Positions 34,890-38,873 of a stretch of DNA of 38,873 nucleotides are shown in pieces. How positions within the stretch are numbered: position 1 is the stretch's first letter; each line of letters begins with the position of its first letter. The position numbers and the translations under genes were made by a program. Source of the DNA: Akkermansiaceae bacterium (GTDB lineage: Bacteria; Verrucomicrobiota; Verrucomicrobiia; Verrucomicrobiales; Akkermansiaceae); the NCBI GenBank assembly GCA_903878115.1, contig CAIRGO010000253.1:1-38873 (forward strand), written 5' to 3'. Below the pieces are notes generated by a model. The model was not told the DNA's origin, made no database searches, and saw nothing but the letters and a program-made list of their open reading frames with translations.

Positions 34890-34974
34890 AGTCTGCACGG
34901 GATTGGTCTCTTCCGCAAGCCTGATTTTCTGGAAACTTTAATGATAAGGTATTCATAATTAATTCGTGCAGACT
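34890..34974. repeat. Perfect 10-bp inverted repeat in the ftsK upstream interval
   Basis: AGTCTGCACG at 34890-34899 faces CGTGCAGACT at 34965-34974, exact over ten bases. It sits within the 144-base interval between divergent ftsK and the small gene at 35019. It could be a two-site operator for a regulator of both genes or chance. No clear promoter hexamers were found beside it. Confidence 0.35.
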
Positions 34975-35018
34975 CATTCTTTTTTGGACATTTTGACAAA
35001 TTTGACTATGGTAACGCC

Positions 35019-35300
35019 ATGCCCGATAAGAAAAAAATCGCCGACCTGCATTTCATGGATGCGCGTTGTAAATTGATTGATCTCGCCGCCTTTCTTGATC
35101 GAGTGGACCGCCACGCTGGTGATTCGGATTACCGCGAGCAAGCATTGCGCGCGGCCTTACCTATTTTATTAGAGAATCGCCCCGATCGGGCAAAAGCGGT
35201 GCTGGATTTCCTCTCAGATGATTCCACGGATTTACTCACCTCTGCTCCGTTTCAAGGGGCCTTCGGTGCACCCATGCCGCGCCAAGGAGGTGAGCGATGA
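35019..35300 (+). CDS. Small protein of unknown function, coupled to the EboB-like hydrolase
   Basis: A 93-residue protein that I do not recognise. The first half is helical and charged (LIDLAAFLDRVDRHAGDSDYREQALRAALPILLE), and a conserved-looking tail (FQGAFGAPMPRQGG) closes it. Its stop overlaps the start of the next gene by four bases (35297-35300), so the two are translationally coupled and it is probably a partner of the hydrolase. The position matches the one usually held by eboA in ebo clusters, but the sequence is far shorter and I cannot call it EboA. It is likely cytoplasmic, since no signal peptide is seen. Confidence 0.6.
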   Translation: MPDKKKIADLHFMDARCKLIDLAAFLDRVDRHAGDSDYREQALRAALPILLENRPDRAKAVLDFLSDDSTDLLTSAPFQGAFGAPMPRQGGER

Positions 35301-36097
35301 AATACATCGAGCCCCACGCACACATGGTCAGTCGTACCACCGATGACTACCAAAAACTCGCCATCGCTGGTTGTGAAATCCTCTGCGAACCAGCATTCTG
35401 GGCAGGATTCGATCGCTCATCGGCCGAAGGATTTTACGATTATTTTCGCCAGTTGACCGACTACGAACCAAAACGCGCGCAGAAATTTGGCATCAAGCAT
35501 TTTTGTTGGTTATGCATCAATCCCAAAGAGGCCGATGATCCCGTGTTCGCTCGCGAGGTGATGAGCGTGATCCCGGAATTTTTGGACAAAGAAACCGTGC
35601 TTGGCATCGGCGAGATCGGACTGAATAAAAACACCCGCAATGAATTGATCATTTTTGAAGAACACGTGCAGCTAGCGCTCGATCACGACCTGCCGATTCT
35701 GATTCACACACCGCATCTGGAAGATAAACGAAAAGGGACCAGAATGATTCTTGACGCACTGGCAAATTTTTCCCAATTGAACCGCGAAAAAGTCATCATT
35801 GATCACGTCGAAGAGCACACCATCGCAATGGTCTTAGATCAAGGCTATTGGGCTGGCATGACACTCTATCCAGAATCCAAGTGCACGCCAAACCGCGCCA
35901 TTGATATGTTAGAAACCATGGATGCGGATCGTTTGTGGATGAACTCCGCCTGCGATTGGGGTGTTTCCGATCCGCTAGCCGTGCCGAAATGTGCCCTTGA
36001 AATGCGCAAGCGCGAATACACCGCTGCTCAGATCCAAAAAGTCGTTTACGATAACCCTCTGCGCTTCCTCTCTCAGTCGCCGAAGTTTTCTGTCTGA
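35297..36097 (+). CDS. EboB-like TatD-family metal-dependent hydrolase
   Basis: A 266-residue TIM-barrel amidohydrolase of the TatD kind. Metal ligands can be placed: HxH at H7 and H9 (IEPHAHMVSRTTDDYQ), Glu in LGIGEIGLNKN, His in LIHTPHLEDK, His in IIDHVEEH and Asp in NSACDWGVSD. The start EPHAHMVSRTTDDY and the WAGMTLYPESK segment resemble EboB of ebo gene clusters (eboABCDEF), which move a product toward the cell surface in cyanobacteria and scytonemin-type pathways. The remaining ebo genes are absent: the next sequence is a palindrome cluster and CRISPR-linked genes. The stand-alone activity is unknown. Confidence 0.75.
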   Translation: MKYIEPHAHMVSRTTDDYQKLAIAGCEILCEPAFWAGFDRSSAEGFYDYFRQLTDYEPKRAQKFGIKHFCWLCINPKEADDPVFAREVMSVIPEFLDKETVLGIGEIGLNKNTRNELIIFEEHVQLALDHDLPILIHTPHLEDKRKGTRMILDALANFSQLNREKVIIDHVEEHTIAMVLDQGYWAGMTLYPESKCTPNRAIDMLETMDADRLWMNSACDWGVSDPLAVPKCALEMRKREYTAAQIQKVVYDNPLRFLSQSPKFSV

Positions 36098-36124
36098 TCT
36101 GGCTGTGATGCGAACACCCAAAGT

Positions 36125-36195
36125 GCGGAGGATCGCCTCCGCCAGTGGTTTGGCTCGGCTTGCCGAGTGCGGGGGAGTCTTTAGCGATTCGCTAA
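36125..36195. repeat. Cluster of three short palindromes (REP-like)
   Basis: Three hairpins lie in a row in a non-coding interval: GCGGAGG/CCTCCGC (36125-36142), CTCGGC/GCCGAG (36154-36167) and TTAGCGA/TCGCTAA (36181-36195). None has a T run, so a terminator is unlikely, though they could slow decay of the EboB-like transcript. The layout resembles interspersed palindromic elements. The same sequence opens an accidental minus-strand frame. Confidence 0.6.
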
Positions 36196-36307
36196 GTGCT
36201 TTGGTGCTCATCCCATCATCAGTCAAGCCGTGCGCTCTCTGGAATTCGGCAAGACTATGCAAATAATGTTTGTCCAGCAGTGGATTTTTTTATTACTATC
36301 AGCGCTC

Positions 36308-36760
36308 ATGAAACACTTTCAATTTCTAATCAAATTTGGCACATGGAATGCAACATTGCTTCTGCACGAAAAGCATACCTTGACCGATCTAGCCCAAGCT
36401 ATTTTGAAAGCCGTTAAATTTGAATTGGATCATTGTTATGGCTTTTATGCACCTGAGTATTTTAAGCGCCAGCGTGGTGTTTATAAGAAGGTGCAGTGCG
36501 AGGAATATTCGCTTTTTGCGGATATGGATTCTGGGAACACAGACATTAGCGATGGTGACACAGGAGTAGTAACTACGCTGATCGATGATGTTTTTGTCTC
36601 GAATAAAGAAATGATTTTTCTCTTCGATTACGGCGATGATTGGCGTTTCGATGTTACTTGCTTAAAGGTCTCAGTAGGCCCGGCGTTCAAGCGAGCTAAA
36701 ATTCTAGCGACAGAGGGAATCCCTCCTATACAATACCGTTATGATGAAGAAGGTCATTAA
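36308..36760 (+). CDS. pRiA4b ORF-3-like protein
   Basis: A protein of about 150 residues resembling the plasmid pRiA4b ORF-3 family, found near plasmid and mobile elements and of unknown activity. The match is in LLLHEKHTLTDLAQAILKAVKFELDHCYGFY at the front and EMIFLFDYGDDWRFDVTCL in the second half, followed by KILATEGIPPIQYRYDEEGH. ATG at 36308 is chosen because it begins the domain; the frame runs up to 36230 through non-conserved hydrophobic sequence. It is flanked by palindromes and an AT-rich spacer, so it may be a cargo-type or relic gene at an insertion site. Confidence 0.6.
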   Translation: MKHFQFLIKFGTWNATLLLHEKHTLTDLAQAILKAVKFELDHCYGFYAPEYFKRQRGVYKKVQCEEYSLFADMDSGNTDISDGDTGVVTTLIDDVFVSNKEMIFLFDYGDDWRFDVTCLKVSVGPAFKRAKILATEGIPPIQYRYDEEGH

Positions 36761-36802
36761 TCATCGCTGATTTTTGTCGCGACATTGCTGTGAGTTGTCT
36801 CC

Positions 36803-36822
36803 GCCCGTGTTTTGGCGCGGGC
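36803..36822. repeat. Isolated GC-rich hairpin
   Basis: GCCCG pairs with CGGGC, extended by a G-T and a G-C pair around a TTTTGG loop, within the 263-base interval between the pRiA4b-like gene and the WYL gene. No T run follows, so it is not a clear terminator. The rest of 36761-37023 is AT-rich and no other gene was found there. Confidence 0.4.
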
Positions 36823-36953
36823 TTGCAGCGCGGGGTGGGAGCTTTTGCTATTGCGAATGACTAGAACTGGCATCTCGCAGTTTTTTTGTGAGTGTCTTTA
36901 TTATTTGAATTTATCAAGTAAATCATTTTTATAAAATCAATCAACAAAAACGA

Positions 36954-36982
36954 TTGACAAAATCTTCATGTGTGAAAATATC
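36954..36982 (+). promoter_or_regulatory. Candidate promoter upstream of the WYL and cas3 genes
   Basis: A perfect TTGACA (36954-36959) is followed after 17 bases by AATATC, a weak -10 match. It lies about 40 bases before the WYL start in the most AT-rich interval of the window, with a TATAAAA stretch upstream. It could drive the WYL-cas3 transcript. The call is tentative because the -10 match is poor. Confidence 0.3.
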
Positions 36983-37023
36983 GCGATGTCAGCAGAATTC
37001 GCACTGGCAATAATTTTATCATC

Positions 37024-37449
37024 ATGAATCGTTTGCAATTTCTCCAATCATTCATCGCCACTAGTTTCGCAAGCGGGGTCGGGCTCCCAGATGATCGTGC
37101 CGGCAAGACGTTTTCCGCTGAAACAATTACTACGGTCTCTGCGGAAGAAATCGTTCCCGACTGGCTCACTATTTGGCAAGCCGATGTCATCATCCCGATC
37201 ACTGAGGCCGACGATGATCGAGCGCTCATGATTCTTCTCTCCCACCAACATCGTCAGCAATCATTAGAGATCCTCTACCATGGTGGCACTTGGGACAAGC
37301 GTGAGCCACGCACCATCACCCCCATTCTTCTCTTCGAAAAACGCAACTTCTTCGCCACCTACCTCCTCGCTTGGTGCCATCAACGCCAAGCCGCCAGAAC
37401 TTTTCAGTTGGATAAAATCACCCTCTATCAGAAACGATCTAGTAACTAA
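37024..37449 (+). CDS. WYL-domain protein with Tat-like N-terminus, next to cas3
   Basis: A 141-residue protein. From about residue 79 to 135 it matches a WYL domain (LEILYHGGTWDKREPRTITPILLFEKRNFFATYLLAWCHQ ... ARTFQLDKI), a module that binds nucleic acids or nucleotides and regulates some CRISPR systems and defence genes. There is no helix-turn-helix domain. Instead the first ~22 residues (MNRLQFLQSFIATSFASG) look like a twin-arginine export signal with one arginine replaced by Leu, which fits poorly with a cytoplasmic regulator. cas3 starts 101 bases downstream on the same strand, so the two are probably one operon. It may regulate or assist the CRISPR locus; this is inference from position and family. 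Confidence 0.7.
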   Translation: MNRLQFLQSFIATSFASGVGLPDDRAGKTFSAETITTVSAEEIVPDWLTIWQADVIIPITEADDDRALMILLSHQHRQQSLEILYHGGTWDKREPRTITPILLFEKRNFFATYLLAWCHQRQAARTFQLDKITLYQKRSSN

Positions 37450-37550
37450 CAAATTTCACAATAATATTCTTTTCAATTTCTTCTATCACTTTAGAGTAAA
37501 GAAATTCAAGATAGCATTTTTTCGATTTCCAAAATTCGTTCATTTCATCC

Positions 37551-38873
37551 ATGGCATACTTTGCTCATACTCATCCAGATTTTCCCAGCGATTCGTCAGC
37601 ATGGGAACCTCTCTTCACCCCTTTTGGTGAAGGCGAGCATGAGTGCCAACGCGAGAAATGCTGTAAATGTAAAAATCTTGAACCTTACCACGGTCATCTT
37701 AACAAAGTCGCTTTTTGGGCTTCTAAGTTCGCTTCAGAAATGTTCGCACCGAACTCACCTGCATCCCACTCAGCCTGCGACTGGGGATATCTCACTGGGC
37801 TCTGGCATGATTTGGGGAAATTTCCGCAGGAATGGCAGGACTATCTGCGCTCCAAGGCGGATCCACATACCGACGACCTTTCGGGCAAAGTCGATCATTC
37901 TACCGCCGGAGCTCAACACGCTGTCAACATCCATCCCGCACTTGGTCACCTTGTGGCATACCCCATTGCTGGTCACCACTCTGGCTTGCTTGATGGAAAA
38001 TCAAATACTGCCTGCCAGGCTATGCGGCTTCAAAAAACCGATCTGCCTGACTATCAAAACGCACCGTCGGAGATTACTTCTCATCCTGTCCCTAAATTAC
38101 CTGTATTTCTTTCGCGTGATGCCTGCTCTGTAAGCCTGTTCACACGCATGATTTTTTCTTGCCTTGTCGATGCCGATTTTCTCGCCACTGAGGCATTCAT
38201 GAACCCGTCGCAGGCGAAAACTCGCAATCAATCGCCCGACTCTGCCCTTCATGATATTTCCCTACTGATTGATTCTAGAATCGACGCTTTCGGCATTCCT
38301 TCAGCCGACGACATCGTAAATTTCCAGCGGCGCACAGTGGTTGAAGACTGCCGATCTGCTGCGAACCAATCTTCCGGAATTTTCTCACTCACCGTTCCAA
38401 CCGGCGGCGGCAAAACCCTTTCTTCGCTAAGTTTTGCGCTCCGTCATGCCCTCGTTCATGGTCAGCAGCGCGTCATCTACGTGGTTCCTTTCACTTCCAT
38501 CATCGAGCAGAACGCCGAAGTAATTCGTGAAATCCTTGCTCCACTTCAAACCGTTAGTTTCACACCATTGATCGAGCATCATTCATCGCTCTCTCCGGAA
38601 AAGGAATCCACGCAAGCCCGCCTCGCCACTGAAAATTGGGAATCACCCATCATCATCACCACCGCCGTCCAGTTTTACGAATCCCTCTTCGCAGCGAAAA
38701 CCTCGCGCTGTCGCAAGCTCCATAACATCGCGAACTCCGTCGTTATTCTCGATGAAGCCCAATCACTTCCAGTCGATTTCCTTAAACCTTGTCTCCGCGT
38801 TATTCAGGAACTAGCAGACCACTACCACACCACAGCTGTTGTCTGTACCGCAACCCAACCTGCTGTGCATTAC
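37551..38873 (+). CDS. cas3: CRISPR-associated HD-nuclease/helicase Cas3 (C-terminus outside window)
   Basis: An open frame of 441 codons from ATG at 37551 to the end of the window with no stop. HD nuclease: H49, H86-D87 in LWHDLGKF, DHS at 115-117 and H142-H143 in AGHHSG. Helicase: Walker A VPTGGGKTLSS (P283-T289), VVPFTSIIEQN, DEAQ at 401-404 and the TATQP motif III at 433-437. The frame is cut before motifs IV-VI. Such a single-chain HD-helicase degrades target DNA recruited by a type I Cascade complex. The DEAQ box and layout suggest a type I-C-like variant, but the subtype needs the missing cas genes. A four-cysteine insert (C32, C37, C38, C40) precedes the HD core. Confidence 0.9.
   Translation, partial: MAYFAHTHPDFPSDSSAWEPLFTPFGEGEHECQREKCCKCKNLEPYHGHLNKVAFWASKFASEMFAPNSPASHSACDWGYLTGLWHDLGKFPQEWQDYLRSKADPHTDDLSGKVDHSTAGAQHAVNIHPALGHLVAYPIAGHHSGLLDGKSNTACQAMRLQKTDLPDYQNAPSEITSHPVPKLPVFLSRDACSVSLFTRMIFSCLVDADFLATEAFMNPSQAKTRNQSPDSALHDISLLIDSRIDAFGIPSADDIVNFQRRTVVEDCRSAANQSSGIFSLTVPTGGGKTLSSLSFALRHALVHGQQRVIYVVPFTSIIEQNAEVIREILAPLQTVSFTPLIEHHSSLSPEKESTQARLATENWESPIIITTAVQFYESLFAAKTSRCRKLHNIANSVVILDEAQSLPVDFLKPCLRVIQELADHYHTTAVVCTATQPAVHY

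Noticed and set aside
34992-35018. A TTGACA-like hexamer close to the start at 35019
   Set aside because: A correctly spaced -10 would fall inside the coding region, and no suitable hexamer was found.
35975-36262. A 95-codon minus-strand frame over the EboB 3' end and the palindromes
   Set aside because: It overlaps the 3' end of the hydrolase and is written mostly by the palindromes, so its sequence reflects hairpins and not protein conservation.
37561-38133. A 190-codon plus-strand frame
   Set aside because: It lies inside cas3 in another frame and has no domain sense; the 37551 frame carries every Cas3 motif.
36761-38873. CRISPR array
   Set aside because: No spaced direct repeats of 25-40 bases were seen. 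An array, if present, lies beyond the right end.
1-38873. tRNA, rRNA or complete insertion sequences
   Set aside because: No cloverleaf-like intergenic sequence, rRNA segment or transposase frame with terminal repeats was recognised on either strand.

Overview
The window looks like a chromosomal segment of a member of the Verrucomicrobiota. The pointers are a PEP-CTERM-tagged secreted protease, two secreted sulfatases, a heparinase II/III-family lyase, a DUF1800/DUF1501 gene pair, a XylR-type AraC regulator, and a very basic small protein of the kind shared by Verrucomicrobia and Chlamydiae. Base composition is moderate and most starts lack a clear Shine-Dalgarno sequence. This assignment rests on gene content and was not tested by any search. 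No tRNA, rRNA, complete insertion sequence or CRISPR array was found.

Layout. Positions 1-3.5 kb: a cut-off secreted-protein gene, an ecotin/trypsin-like protease pair, a decayed C-terminal piece of class II fructose-1,6-bisphosphatase (GlpX), a PAS-AraC regulator and a SOUL-type lipoprotein. 3.5-9 kb: a predicted 3'-5' exonuclease, two sulfatases, a GGQ release-factor-like protein and an RlmI-like RNA methyltransferase. 9-15.6 kb: the small basic protein with a good terminator, a prepilin peptidase with a large insert, two translationally coupled membrane proteins, a zinc-ribbon Ser/Thr kinase and the GTPase EngB. 15.6-21.4 kb, minus strand: zwf-opcA-trmD-mgtE and a 132-residue kinase-like protein, preceded by an unknown gene. 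21.4-29.5 kb: an FKBP isomerase, an orphan MCE/MlaD protein, the XylR-like regulator, the heparinase-like lyase and DUF1800/DUF1501. 29.5-35 kb: mscL, truA, nnr and ftsK.

The right end (35-38.9 kb) is the accessory part. An EboB-like TatD-family hydrolase sits with a small partner but without the rest of an ebo cluster. It is followed by a cluster of three short palindromes, a pRiA4b ORF-3-like protein, an AT-rich spacer, a WYL-domain protein with a Tat-like N-terminus, and the first 441 codons of an HD-helicase Cas3 that runs off the end. This is the left edge of a type I CRISPR-Cas locus, and the WYL gene is a candidate cas-linked accessory or regulatory factor.

How the genes fit together. 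The sulfatases, lyase and XylR-like regulator point to use of sulfated or acidic polysaccharides. The protease/ecotin pair looks like an extracytoplasmic enzyme made with its own inhibitor. zwf-opcA feeds NADPH production. Most of the remainder is housekeeping: trmD, truA, nnr, ftsK, engB, mscL and mgtE.
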